Origin: Rhodobacter sp.
GTDB taxonomy: Bacteria > Pseudomonadota > Alphaproteobacteria > Rhodobacterales > Rhodobacteraceae
DNA length: 64,000 nt
Assembly: GCA_030065095.1 (NCBI GenBank)
Contig: JASJDP010000008.1
Coordinates: 219,034-283,033, forward strand
Direction of reading: 5' to 3'
The translations under genes were made by a program, and so were the position numbers. Each line of letters starts with the position of its first letter. The first letter of the stretch is position 1. Below the pieces are notes generated by a model, which saw nothing but the letters and a program-made list of their open reading frames with translations, was not told the DNA's origin and ran no database searches. Shown here one piece after another: positions 32,724-41,186 of this stretch.

Positions 32724-33113
32724 TTATGCCTCGGCCCCGGCGCCGTTCTTGGGTTTGTAGGTGCTGTCCTCGGCGATCCGGGCCGATTTGCCCCGGCGCG
32801 ACCGCAGGTAATAAAGCTTGGCCCGGCGGACCCGGCCGCGGCGCACCACGGTGATCGAGTCGATGTTCGTCGAATGCAGCGGAAACACCCGTTCCACGCC
32901 TTCGCCAAAGCTGATCTTGCGCACCGTGAAGCTGCCGGCGATGCCGTCGCCGTTCTTGCGGCTGATGCAGACGCCTTCGTAGTTCTGCACCCGGCTGCGG
33001 GTGCCTTCGGTCACCTTATAGCCGACGCGGATCGTGTCGCCGGCCTTGAAATCCGGGATATCCTTGGCCAGAGCCGCGACTTGTTCGGCCTCCAGCTGTG
33101 CGATCAGGTCCAT
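32724..33113 (-). CDS. rplS: 50S ribosomal protein L19
   Basis: A protein of 129 residues from the ATG at 33113 ([11 protein letters not shown]), with AGGAG 8 nt before it; an in-frame GTG at 33122 overlaps the ribosome site and is less likely. L19 features are [17 protein letters not shown] and [28 protein letters not shown]. The C-terminal tail after KSARIAED is the family's variable end. The gene lies 52 bp after trmD in the conserved rpsP-rimM-trmD-rplS order. Confidence 0.97.
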   Translation of the reverse strand: MDLIAQLEAEQVAALAKDIPDFKAGDTIRVGYKVTEGTRSRVQNYEGVCISRKNGDGIAGSFTVRKISFGEGVERVFPLHSTNIDSITVVRRGRVRRAKLYYLRSRRGKSARIAEDSTYKPKNGAGAEA

Positions 33114-33165
33114 CTGATCCACTCCTATTCTGCCTCCGGTTTTTCCGGAGAGGTTTCATGCCGCC

Positions 33166-33996
33166 TCAGAGCTCTTGGTCTTCATCCGGGTCCCTACCAT
33201 GCGCCGCACAGTAAGCCCGCCAGAGGTCAGGTCGCCGTTCCTTCGTCAGCCTTTCGGCCCTGTCCCGCCGCCAGCGCGCGATCTCGCCATGGTGCCCCGA
33301 GAGAAGAACCTCGGGTATGTCATGGCCGGCCCAGGTGGCGGGTCTTGTGTATTGCGGGTGCTCAAGCAAGCCATCGGAAAAGCTTTCCGCCTCGGTGGAT
33401 GCCTGATTCCCGAGCACGCGGGGTATAAGGCGGACCGTCGCGTCGATCAAGGCCTGTGCGGCGATCTCTCCTCCGGTGAGGACGAAGTCGCCCAAACTGA
33501 CCTCTTCGATGCCGACATGGTCGATCACGCGCTGGTCGAGCCCTTCGAAGCGGCCGCAGATCAAAGTGACACCCCGGGTCCGGCTGAGCCTCTGGGCGGT
33601 GGCCTGGGTGAAGGGGGTGCCGCGGGGCGACAGGTAGATCACCGGCCATTCGCTGCGATCCGGCGGTGTGCCCTCGGCGGCCTGCGCCAGCGCGGCGGCC
33701 ATGACGTCGGGGCGCAGCACCATACCGGGGCCGCCGCCCGCAGGCGTGTCGTCGACATTGCGGTGCCTGCCCTCGCCAAAGGGGCGCAGGTCGACCGGTT
33801 CCAGCCGCCACAGCCCCTCGTCCAATGCCTTGCCGGTCAGCGACAGACCCAGAACGCCGGGAAAGGCATTTGGGAACAGCGTGATGACCCTGGCCGTCCA
33901 GGCATCCCGCAACGGGGGCCGTTCCTCGATCAATTCACGCGGCTCTGACGCGGCACGGATCGACAAGCGGCCGTGGGACTTGGTTGGGCGGGTCAT
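33166..33996 (-). CDS. trmD: tRNA (guanine-37-N1)-methyltransferase
   Basis: A protein of 276 residues. The SPOUT trefoil-knot SAM site is visible (LICGRFEGLDQRVIDHVG, then EEVSLGDFVLTGGE), plus TLFPNAFPGVLGLSLTGKAL near the start and DDTPAGGGPGMVLRPDV. The enzyme methylates G37 of tRNAs reading CNN codons to prevent frameshifting. The N-terminus is about 30 residues longer than usual; a shorter start near residue 33 is possible. Only 9 bp separate the annotated start from the palindromic element copy 3, so its normal upstream region has been replaced. No good ribosome site is visible there. Confidence 0.93.
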   Translation of the reverse strand: MTRPTKSHGRLSIRAASEPRELIEERPPLRDAWTARVITLFPNAFPGVLGLSLTGKALDEGLWRLEPVDLRPFGEGRHRNVDDTPAGGGPGMVLRPDVMAAALAQAAEGTPPDRSEWPVIYLSPRGTPFTQATAQRLSRTRGVTLICGRFEGLDQRVIDHVGIEEVSLGDFVLTGGEIAAQALIDATVRLIPRVLGNQASTEAESFSDGLLEHPQYTRPATWAGHDIPEVLLSGHHGEIARWRRDRAERLTKERRPDLWRAYCAAHGRDPDEDQEL

Positions 33997-34005
33997 GGAA
34001 CGAGC

Positions 34006-34323
34006 CTAGAGTACGATGCGTTTGGAGTGAATCGCGAATTTGGTTTGGGCCTGCAGCTGCCGTTGCCTGCCGCGAGATGTGCCGGGCCATCGCCGACCCG
34101 CGAGGAGGCGACCCAGACCTATGAACGGCTCGGTTTATCCCGGCAAGGTCCGAATGACCTCAATGCGATACGCGCCGTCAGAAAATCGCCCCCCACCCGG
34201 GGCGGGTCGGCGATGGCGCGGCGGGGTTTCGCCCCTTGATTCCGCGCCAGGGGTTGGGTTGCAACGTCCGCCCCAGACCAGAACCGCTCGACTGCGTTTC
34301 CGTGACGGATCGCTTCGTTCTAG
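34006..34323 (+). repeat. Dispersed palindromic MITE-like element, copy 3
   Basis: This copy has the clearest ends: CTAGAGTACGATGCGTTT at 34006-34023 on the left matches the reverse complement of copy 1's right end at 16 of 18 positions, and CTAG at 34320-34323 closes the right end. The perfect 16 bp internal inverted repeat is at 34086-34101 and 34202-34217. It is 318 bp and lies inside the rimM-trmD gap of an essential operon, all genes of which read leftward. The remaining 98 bp to the rimM stop show nothing recognisable. Confidence 0.8.
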
Positions 34324-34421
34324 CCCGTGGCCGGGTGCTCGTCACGCCAGAGCTTCTCTTTGCGCGGGCGCAGGTCGGCAGGTGCCGGTCTTGTGAAACC
34401 CGGCATGGACGATGACCCGCG

Positions 34422-34940
34422 TCACGGCCCGCCATCCGGGAACAGCCCCTCGGGCGGGTCGGCGATGATCCGGCCCGAGGTCAGATCGACGGTCGGCACG
34501 GCCTCTCGCGTGAACGGCAACAGTACCGGCTCGGGCAGGCCCGGCCCGGCGATTTCAAGCAGATCGCCGGCTCCGTAATCCACGACCGCCTTGACCCGGC
34601 CGAGCCGGGCGCCACCGGTATCGAGTACGATCAGCCCGATCAGGTCGGCGTGGTAGAACTCATCGTCGGGCAGATCTGGCAAACGGCCCCGTTCGGCATA
34701 GAGCCGCGTGCCGCGCAGCGCATCCGCGGCCTCCTTCGAGGAAACGCCCTTTATGCGCGCCGCAAATCCGTTCTTCACGGCGCGCGACAGCGTCAGGTCG
34801 AATTGCCGGTCGCCGTCCTCGTCGGTCAGCGGTGCATAGTCCGCAATCGCCTCGGGCTCGGCGCAGAAGCTTTTCAGCCGCACCTCGCCCCGGACGCCGA
34901 AGGCCCCGGCAATCGCTCCGACGCAGACACGGGTTTCCAT
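34422..34940 (-). CDS. rimM: Ribosome maturation factor RimM
   Basis: A protein of 172 residues from the ATG at 34940 ([25 protein letters not shown]); a GTG two codons upstream is an alternative. The N-terminal RimM beta-barrel shows [14 protein letters not shown], and the C-terminal PRC barrel shows [15 protein letters not shown] and [17 protein letters not shown]. It assists 30S head assembly through ribosomal protein S19. It lies downstream of rpsP by 152 bp and is separated from trmD by the element insertion. Confidence 0.95.
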   Translation of the reverse strand: METRVCVGAIAGAFGVRGEVRLKSFCAEPEAIADYAPLTDEDGDRQFDLTLSRAVKNGFAARIKGVSSKEAADALRGTRLYAERGRLPDLPDDEFYHADLIGLIVLDTGGARLGRVKAVVDYGAGDLLEIAGPGLPEPVLLPFTREAVPTVDLTSGRIIADPPEGLFPDGGP

Positions 34941-35092
34941 GGTCACCTATCCAAGCAAAAGCCGCGGCGCACCGCCCGCCCGCCGGATCGTCCGCCAACG
35001 GTGTACCTCTGCCGCTGAACGGCAGTCATGGGCGGACATTCGCGATCATCCGGACTCGGCAGCGCCCCGCGCCGTGGCAGGGCGTCGGCGCC

Positions 35093-35482
35093 CTATTCCG
35101 CGGTGGCTTCCTCTGCGGCCGGCTCGTCGGCAGGTGCGTCCGCTTCGGCGGCCTTTGCGGCTTTTTCTTCCGCGCGCTCCTGGGCTTTCTTGCCGGGCTC
35201 GGCCTTTTTGGGATTCGCCCGGGTCTTGGCCTCCAGAACGCCGGCGGCTTCGAGCATGCGCGAGATTCGGTCGGTCGGCTGCGCGCCCTGGCTCAGCCAG
35301 TACTGGATACGCTCCATCTTCATCTTGACCCGGTCCTCGCTGTCCTTCGGCAAAAGCGGGTTGTAGGTGCCCAGCTTTTCGATGAAGCGGCCGTCGCGCG
35401 GCATCCGGCTGTCGGCAGCGACGATCGAATAATGCGGCCGCTTCTTGCTGCCGCCGCGGGCCAGTCTGATTTTCATTGCCAT
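35093..35482 (-). CDS. rpsP: 30S ribosomal protein S16
   Basis: A protein of 129 residues. The S16 core [20 protein letters not shown] and [12 protein letters not shown] is followed by a lysine- and alanine-rich tail ([18 protein letters not shown] and onward) of about 45 residues, as seen in many Rhodobacterales. S16 is needed for 30S assembly. It is preceded by chorismate mutase with a 39 bp gap and a GGAG-containing leader. Confidence 0.97.
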   Translation of the reverse strand: MAMKIRLARGGSKKRPHYSIVAADSRMPRDGRFIEKLGTYNPLLPKDSEDRVKMKMERIQYWLSQGAQPTDRISRMLEAAGVLEAKTRANPKKAEPGKKAQERAEEKAAKAAEADAPADEPAAEEATAE

Positions 35483-35521
35483 TTGGTATCTCCTTTGGAT
35501 GGCTGCCGTGACGCTGACGCG

Positions 35522-35818
35522 TCAGGATTGGTGTTGTTTGTGGTGTTGGATGACTTCCTGAATGACGAATTTCAGGAATTTCTTAGCGAATTCGGGATCG
35601 AGATCGGCATCGACCGCCAGCCGTTCCAGCCGTTCGATCTGCTGCGCCTCGCGCGCGGGGTCGGCGGGCGGCAGGTCGTGTTCGGCCTTCAGCTTGCCGA
35701 CGGCGCGCGTGTGGGCGAAGCGTTCGGCCAGCGTGTTGACCAGGATCGTATCCAGCCGGTCGATGCTGGCACGGTGGTCTTTCAGCAGGTCTGCTGCGCG
35801 GGTGACGGCGTCGGTCAT
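35522..35818 (-). CDS. Chorismate mutase (AroQ type)
   Basis: A protein of 98 residues, all helical, with the AroQ pattern RASIDRLDTILVNTLAERFAHTRAVGKLKAEHDLPPADPAREAQQ in which an early Arg, a Lys in VGKLK and a Glu/Gln in the last helix form the active site. It converts chorismate to prephenate for phenylalanine and tyrosine synthesis. Its place between ffh and rpsP is typical of Rhodobacterales. The start overlaps the stop of the upstream acetyltransferase by 4 bp. Confidence 0.88.
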   Translation of the reverse strand: MTDAVTRAADLLKDHRASIDRLDTILVNTLAERFAHTRAVGKLKAEHDLPPADPAREAQQIERLERLAVDADLDPEFAKKFLKFVIQEVIQHHKQHQS

Positions 35819-36333
35819 GCCAGGGCCTCCGGTCCGGGGTGGCGCCAGATGCCCATCGGGCCGTGGCGCTCATGGGTGAAATCGCGCTCATACGCCGCGC
35901 CCATGCGTTCGGCCAGTGCGATCGATTTGACGTTCTCCGGCTTGATCAGGCTCATCACCGCCGGCCAGCCGAGCGTGTCATAGGCGAAGGACCTTGCGGC
36001 AAGCGCCGCCTCGGTGGCATAGCCCTTGCCCTCGAACCCGTTCATCAGGTCCCAGCCAAGCTCTTCCTCCGGCCAGCCCTGGGGATTCCAGAGCCCGATG
36101 AGCCCGATGAATTCGGCGGTGGCCGCGATCTCGACCGCCCAGCGGCCATAGCCCTTGAGCGCCCAGTGCCCGACCTCGGATGCCAGAGCGCGCCAGGTCT
36201 GTTCCGGCGTCATCGGGCCACCGACGAATTTCGAGCGATCCGAGGCGTAGAACGCCGCCAGCGGCGGAAAGTCGGCCTCGGTCGGCCCGCGCAGGACCAG
36301 CCGCTCGGTCTCGATGACGGGAATGGCGATCAT
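35815..36333 (-). CDS. GNAT acetyltransferase of the RimJ/RimL type, tandem copy 1
   Basis: A protein of 172 residues beginning IPVIETERLVLRGPTEADFPPLAAFY, the usual RimJ/RimL opening. The CoA-binding segment is the ENVKSIALAERMGAAYERDF region near the C-terminus, preceded by GFEGKGYATEAALA. It is one of three adjacent paralogues in the ffh-rpsP operon, each overlapping the next by 4 bp. RimJ/RimL-type enzymes acetylate N-termini of ribosomal proteins or small molecules; the target here is unknown. Confidence 0.85.
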   Translation of the reverse strand: MIAIPVIETERLVLRGPTEADFPPLAAFYASDRSKFVGGPMTPEQTWRALASEVGHWALKGYGRWAVEIAATAEFIGLIGLWNPQGWPEEELGWDLMNGFEGKGYATEAALAARSFAYDTLGWPAVMSLIKPENVKSIALAERMGAAYERDFTHERHGPMGIWRHPGPEALA

Positions 36334-36860
36334 GACGGCGTCTCCGGCGCGGTGTGGCGGAAGACGAGATCCTCGGGATGCGGCGCCGTGGCCGTTTCGT
36401 CACGCACAGCCCCCAACCGTTCGGCCAAGGTGATCGAGCGGGCATTGTCCTTGTGGATATAACTGACAGCCGTATCCCAGCCGAGCGGGCCGAAGGCAAA
36501 ATCGCGGGCCGCGCGGGCGGCCTCGAAGGCCAGACCGGTGCCTTCTTGGTCGGCGGACCAGACCGTCCAGCCCAACTCTTTCTCGGGCCAGTCGGCGGGG
36601 TGCCAGGGGCCGGTCATCCCGAGTGCGGTGTCGTCGTCCTTGGCGGTGAAGACGAACGAGCCATAGCCGCGCAGGACCCACATGCCGATGACATGTCCGA
36701 AGGCACGCCATGCGCTGCGCAGGTCGAACGGGCCGCCGATAAACATTGCGCGCTCGGTGCCCGCGAAGTCGCGCCAGAGCGGCCAGTCCTGCCGACCCGG
36801 CGCGCGCAGGCGCAGCCGCCCGGTTTCCAGCACGGGGGTATCGGCGAGATGCGGGGTCAT
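36330..36860 (-). CDS. GNAT acetyltransferase of the RimJ/RimL type, tandem copy 2
   Basis: A protein of 176 residues with VLETGRLRLRAPGRQDWPLW at the start, FEAARAARDFAFGPLG in the middle and KDNARSITLAERLGAVRDE as the acetyl-CoA loop. It shows clear common ancestry with the flanking copies (shared GYGxxxx, EELGW/KELGW and NARSI/NVKSI motifs). It is coupled on both sides by 4 bp overlaps. The product is probably cytoplasmic. Confidence 0.85.
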   Translation of the reverse strand: MTPHLADTPVLETGRLRLRAPGRQDWPLWRDFAGTERAMFIGGPFDLRSAWRAFGHVIGMWVLRGYGSFVFTAKDDDTALGMTGPWHPADWPEKELGWTVWSADQEGTGLAFEAARAARDFAFGPLGWDTAVSYIHKDNARSITLAERLGAVRDETATAPHPEDLVFRHTAPETPS

Positions 36861-37450
36861 TGAAGCACCGTCACGGGCGCATGGCGATAGACCAGCAAAG
36901 GTTCGTCGAAGGCCCGGGCTGCATCGTCGTCACGCCGAGCACCCAGCCGTTTGGCCAATCGGATCGAGCGGGCGTTGCCGGGATCGACATAACTGACCAG
37001 CGATGGCAGCGAAAGTGCCGCAAGGCCATGATCGCGGGCCGCCAGAGCGGCTTCAAAGGCATAGCCTTGGCCCTCGGCCTCTGCGGTGACGAACCAGCCC
37101 AGTTCGGGTTCGCGGTCGCCAAATTCCATGCAGATCAGTACAAAGCCCAGCACTTTGTTCCCGGCGCGCGACCGGATCGTCCAAAGCCCGTGTCCGCGCA
37201 GCAGCCAACCGGCAACGCATTGGGCGAAATCGAGCCAGGCGTCCTCGCGGTCCAGCGGCTCATCGACCATGAATTGCGCCCGGTCCGACATCACGATCTC
37301 ACGGTAGGTGGCGAAATCGGTGATCTCGGGCGCGCGCAGGATGCAGCGCGGGGTTTCCAGCCGCGGCAGCTGTGCGCGCAGGTCGGCAGCCAGGGCCGCG
37401 GAGGCACCGGTTGGCGGGGCCTCGTGAGGATATGGGACGGGTCCGGTCAC
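36857..37450 (-). CDS. GNAT acetyltransferase of the RimJ/RimL type, tandem copy 3
   Basis: A protein of 197 residues and the first of the three tandem copies to be translated, directly after ffh (its start is adjacent to the ffh stop). It shows LETPRCILRAPEITDFATY, EPELGWFVTAEAEGQGYAFEAALAARD and PGNARSIRLAKRLGAR. A 25-residue N-terminal extension is unique to this copy; a shorter start inside it is possible. The triplication in a ribosome/SRP operon suggests acetylation of a ribosomal or nascent protein substrate, but this is inferred. Confidence 0.82.
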   Translation of the reverse strand: MTGPVPYPHEAPPTGASAALAADLRAQLPRLETPRCILRAPEITDFATYREIVMSDRAQFMVDEPLDREDAWLDFAQCVAGWLLRGHGLWTIRSRAGNKVLGFVLICMEFGDREPELGWFVTAEAEGQGYAFEAALAARDHGLAALSLPSLVSYVDPGNARSIRLAKRLGARRDDDAARAFDEPLLVYRHAPVTVLQ

Positions 37451-38944
37451 TTACTTCTTCTTGCCGAAGCCGGACAGGCCGGGGGGCAGCTGCATGCCAC
37501 CGCCCGGCATACCCGGAAAGCCCCCGGGCAGGCCGCCGGGGCCGCCCATCGACTTGGCCGCGGCCTGCAGCTCGGTCTCCGACGGGCCGCCCTTGCCGAA
37601 CATGCCCTTCATCGCCTGTTTCAGCATGCCGCCCTTGCCCATCTTGCCCATGCGCTTCATCATATCGCCCATCTGGCGCTGCATCTTCAGCAGGCGGTTC
37701 AACTCGGACACTTCCAGCCCGGCGCCCTTGGCGATGCGTTTCTTGCGGCTGGCCTGCAGGATCTGCGGATTGGCACGCTCGCGCTTGGTCATCGACTGGA
37801 TCAGCGCGATCTGGCGACGCACCATCTTGTCGTCGAGCCCGGCCTCGTCCATCTGCTTGGCGGCCTTCTTCATGCCGGGCATCATCCCCATGATGCCTTC
37901 CATCCCGCCCATCTTCTGCATCTGTTCAAGCTGCATCTTCAGGTCGTTCATGTTGAACTGGCCCTTTGAGAAGCGCTTCATCATGCGCTCGGCCTGTTCC
38001 TGCTCGATGGTCGCCTGGGCCTTTTCGACCAGGCTGACGATGTCGCCCATGCCAAGGATACGGCCGGCGATGCGTTCGGGGTGAAACTCCTCGAGCGCGT
38101 CCATCTTTTCGCCCAGGCCCACGAACTTGATCGGCTTGCCGGTGACGGCGCGCATCGACAGCGCCGCGCCCCCGCGTCCGTCGCCGTCCATCCGGGTCAG
38201 CACCACGCCCGAGACGCCGATGTCCCGGTCGAAGTTCTCGGCCACGTTCACCGCGTCCTGGCCGGTCAGACCGTCGACGACCAGCAAGGTCTCGCGCGGG
38301 TTGGCGATATCGCGCACCTCCGCCGCCTGCTGGATCAGCTCGGCGTCGATGTGCAGCCGTCCTGCGGTATCCAGCATGTAGACGTCGTAGCCGCCCAGCG
38401 TCGCCTGCTGCTTGGCGCGCTTGGCGATGGCCTGCGCCGTCTGGCCCTTGACGATGGGCAGGGTGTCGACGCCGATCTGGTTGCCGAGTATCGCCAGCTG
38501 CTCCATCGCCGCGGGTCGGTTGGTGTCGAGAGAGGCCATCAGCACGCGCTTGCCGTTCACCTCTTTCAGCCGCTTGGCGAGCTTGGCCGTGGTGGTGGTC
38601 TTGCCCGAGCCCTGCAGGCCCACCATCAGGATCGGTGCGGGCGGGTTGTCGATCTTCAGCTCACCGATCTCGGCCCCGTCGCCGGCCAGCACATGCACCA
38701 GCTCGTCATGCACGATCTTGACGACCTGCTGGCCCGGCGTGACCGATTTGGTGACCGCCTGCCCGGTGGCCTTTTCCTGCACCGCCTTGACGAAGTCGCG
38801 CGCAACGGGCAGCGAAACATCCGCCTCCAAGAGCGCCACGCGCACCTCGCGCAGGGCGGTCTTGACGTCGTCCTCGCTCAGCGCGCCCTGCTTGGTCAGC
38901 CGGTCGAAGACGCCCGAAAGGCGTTCGGAGAGATTTTCGAACAT
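37451..38944 (-). CDS. ffh: Signal recognition particle protein Ffh (SRP54)
   Basis: A protein of 497 residues from the ATG at 38944 (MFENLSERLSGVFDRLTKQG). The N domain (1-90) is followed by the G domain with GLQGSGKTTTTAKLAKRL, DTNRPAAMEQL, LDTAGRLHID and TRMDGDGRGGAALS. The methionine-rich M domain (from about 320) binds 4.5S RNA and signal sequences (SKGQFNMNDL, MGGMEGIMGMMPGM). The C-terminus is glycine-, proline- and methionine-rich. Ffh targets nascent membrane proteins to FtsY. It is the first gene of the leftward operon. Confidence 0.97.
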   Translation of the reverse strand: MFENLSERLSGVFDRLTKQGALSEDDVKTALREVRVALLEADVSLPVARDFVKAVQEKATGQAVTKSVTPGQQVVKIVHDELVHVLAGDGAEIGELKIDNPPAPILMVGLQGSGKTTTTAKLAKRLKEVNGKRVLMASLDTNRPAAMEQLAILGNQIGVDTLPIVKGQTAQAIAKRAKQQATLGGYDVYMLDTAGRLHIDAELIQQAAEVRDIANPRETLLVVDGLTGQDAVNVAENFDRDIGVSGVVLTRMDGDGRGGAALSMRAVTGKPIKFVGLGEKMDALEEFHPERIAGRILGMGDIVSLVEKAQATIEQEQAERMMKRFSKGQFNMNDLKMQLEQMQKMGGMEGIMGMMPGMKKAAKQMDEAGLDDKMVRRQIALIQSMTKRERANPQILQASRKKRIAKGAGLEVSELNRLLKMQRQMGDMMKRMGKMGKGGMLKQAMKGMFGKGGPSETELQAAAKSMGGPGGLPGGFPGMPGGGMQLPPGLSGFGKKK

Positions 38945-39133
38945 CTGCGTTCCCTTCTCTTCTGGTCCCGCCCGATATGGGCACGACCGGCTCAAACCAA
39001 AAGCGCCCCCACGGGCGCAACGCGCTGGTGGAGGGCGATCCCGGGGCGCGCCCGGGACCGGAAGCTTCGCGAACTTCCGGGATCGGGCGCATAAACCGCG
39101 CAGGCGCGGAATTGTCAAGCGGTGGCCAAAAAT

Positions 39134-40471
39134 ATGCCTAACCGCCGCACTAGGCGAAGGGCCGTCGCTGGCGTGTGCGGGAGCCTTGCATTGGAAGCCC
39201 TGATCCTGATTTTTGCCGAGATCATCTTTGCCTGCCTGGCACCGGTGTTTTCGATCCTCGGGGCCCTCGCCGCCGCGCTGCTGGAGATGCTGCTGGGCCT
39301 GCTGGCGCTTGTGTTCTCGGGCGGGGTATCGGGGCGCCGCCGGTCTCGGGCGAACATTCGGCTTCCGGGCCTTTCGCGGCGCGCGGTCCACCTGACCGCG
39401 GCCGGGTTGGCGGGTTTGGGGGTGGTGGGGCTCTTGGCCACTCTGGTGCTCTTCCAGCCGATCCTGCGCGCCGTCCTGACCACGGCGGCCGAGAAAGCAG
39501 GCATGGAAATCCGGTACGAGGCCGCCTCGGGCTCGCTGTTGTTCGGGCGCGTGGCGCTGGCCGGCGTCGCGTTGACCCGCGAGGCCGAAACCGGGCTGGC
39601 CTTCGATCTGGCCGTGGACCGGGCCGAGGCGGATGTGGATCTGTGGAGCCTGCTGGGGTCCGAGCCGCGGATCGAATTGGCCCGGGTCGCGGGCGTGACC
39701 GGGTTTGTCAGCCCGCCCGAGCGGGACACAGGCGGCGCGCGGCCGGACCGCCAGCGGCGGCCGTTCCGGGCCGATCTCGCCCGGGTGTCGAATGTCGATA
39801 TCGAGGTACGGCCTAAGGATGGCACGGCCTACAGGCTGCAGATCGGTGCTGCCCAGGTCGCGCCGTTCCGCAGCAGGCAGGCGCTGTTCGACCTGTTGTT
39901 CCGGTCGAACCTGCAGGCCAGGGTTGCCGGGCAGACATTGTCGGTCGAAACCCGCGACATAACCGAATTCGGGCGCGAAACCCGGTGGCGGTTCGAAAAT
40001 GTCGAGGCCGACAAGCTGAAACTGGTCGTTCCCAAGGCGCCACTGACCTGGCTCGAGGGAGGCCGGCTGAACGTCCGCGTCGAGGACCGCTGGAGCCTGT
40101 CGGACGACTGGATCGACATGAACTGGCAGATATCGATGGCCGGGGTCCGCGTGGCCGCGCCGGAGCTTTCTGGCAGAAGAGAACGGGTGCTCGCGACGGG
40201 TCTGAAACAACTGGTCGCTCTGCAGGGCGGCAATGCCACGTTCGGCTATCGGTTGCAGCTTGACAAGGAGGATATCGCGGCGATGCGAGCCGGCGATCTG
40301 CGCGCGTTCTGGGACGTGGTCCTGTCCGGGTTCCTGTCGCAGGACGCCGCTGCGGCGGAGGTTCCGGGCACCGAGAACGACACCGGCGACGCGGACGAAG
40401 ATGCGCCCGGCAGGTTGCGCCGGACGCTCGATCGGGTGAAATCCGTCCTTCGGCAGAGCGACGCGGAGTAG
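39134..40471 (+). CDS. Conserved membrane-anchored protein, AsmA-like features, unknown function
   Basis: A protein of 445 residues from the ATG at 39134; a GTG at 39122 is an alternative. Two hydrophobic stretches (about 15-60 and 90-115) are followed by a large soluble region with repeated beta-strand units such as VALAGVALTREAETGLAFDLAVDRAEADVDL described here as AsmA/TamB-like alternation. I do not recognise an exact family. The layout suggests an inner-membrane anchor with a periplasmic beta-rich domain, perhaps in envelope lipid transport. It is divergent from ffh and convergent with the azoreductase gene. Confidence 0.5.
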   Translation: MPNRRTRRRAVAGVCGSLALEALILIFAEIIFACLAPVFSILGALAAALLEMLLGLLALVFSGGVSGRRRSRANIRLPGLSRRAVHLTAAGLAGLGVVGLLATLVLFQPILRAVLTTAAEKAGMEIRYEAASGSLLFGRVALAGVALTREAETGLAFDLAVDRAEADVDLWSLLGSEPRIELARVAGVTGFVSPPERDTGGARPDRQRRPFRADLARVSNVDIEVRPKDGTAYRLQIGAAQVAPFRSRQALFDLLFRSNLQARVAGQTLSVETRDITEFGRETRWRFENVEADKLKLVVPKAPLTWLEGGRLNVRVEDRWSLSDDWIDMNWQISMAGVRVAAPELSGRRERVLATGLKQLVALQGGNATFGYRLQLDKEDIAAMRAGDLRAFWDVVLSGFLSQDAAAAEVPGTENDTGDADEDAPGRLRRTLDRVKSVLRQSDAE

Positions 40472-40490
40472 CCCTGCCCGGCGGTCCGGA

Positions 40491-41087
40491 TCAGGCCGCC
40501 AGCGGCAGGGCGTCCACCGCGTCCTGTGCCGCGCGCACGGTGCCTTCCATGTCGATGGCGGTGCGATCGGCGCGGATGAACTGTACATCCTCTATGCCGA
40601 GGAAACCCAGGACATGGCGCATATAGCCGGTTGCGAAATCGACGTCGGATCCCATTTCGGTTCCGCCCGAGGCGACCGTCACGATGGCGCGCTTGCCCTC
40701 TAGCAGGCCGCGCGGACCGTCGGGCGTATACTGAAAGGTGACGCCGGCACGGGCCACGAGGTCGATCCAGGCCTTCAGCGACGCCGGCACGCCGAAGTTG
40801 TAGATCGGCAGGCCGATCACCAGCGTGTCGGCCGCCCGCAGCTCGGCCACGAGTTCGTCGGACAGCGCCAGTGTCTTGCGCTGTTCGGGGGAGCGTTCCT
40901 TTGCGGGAGTGAAGTTGGCACCGATCCATCCCTCGTCGATCTGCGGCAGGGGGGCGGTCAGGTCGCGCGTTGTGACCTGTGTCTCGCCTTCCTCGGCGAA
41001 TCGGGCGATCAGACGGTCGGTCAAATCGCGGCTGATGGATCCGGTGCGGCGGGCCGAGGCGTCGATGCGCAGAATGTGATGGGTCAT
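40491..41087 (-). CDS. azoR: FMN-dependent NADH-azoreductase/quinone reductase (AzoR)
   Basis: A protein of 198 residues from the ATG at 41087 (MTHHILRIDASARRTGSISRDL). The flavodoxin-like FMN site shows RIDASARRTGSISR and PIYNFGVPASLKAWID, and TVASGGTEMGSDVDFATGY follows. The enzyme reduces quinones or azo compounds with NADH by two electrons. It is divergent from a LysR regulator with a 99 bp shared region, which suggests induction by a quinone-like stress signal. Confidence 0.85.
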   Translation of the reverse strand: MTHHILRIDASARRTGSISRDLTDRLIARFAEEGETQVTTRDLTAPLPQIDEGWIGANFTPAKERSPEQRKTLALSDELVAELRAADTLVIGLPIYNFGVPASLKAWIDLVARAGVTFQYTPDGPRGLLEGKRAIVTVASGGTEMGSDVDFATGYMRHVLGFLGIEDVQFIRADRTAIDMEGTVRAAQDAVDALPLAA

Positions 41088-41186
41088 TGGGTCTCCTGTC
41101 GGGTGTGTCGTCTGGGTTGTAAAATGGCCCTTGCAAAATTGAACGCAATTGGGGATTTTGAACATGATCTGTTTAGGGATGCACAT

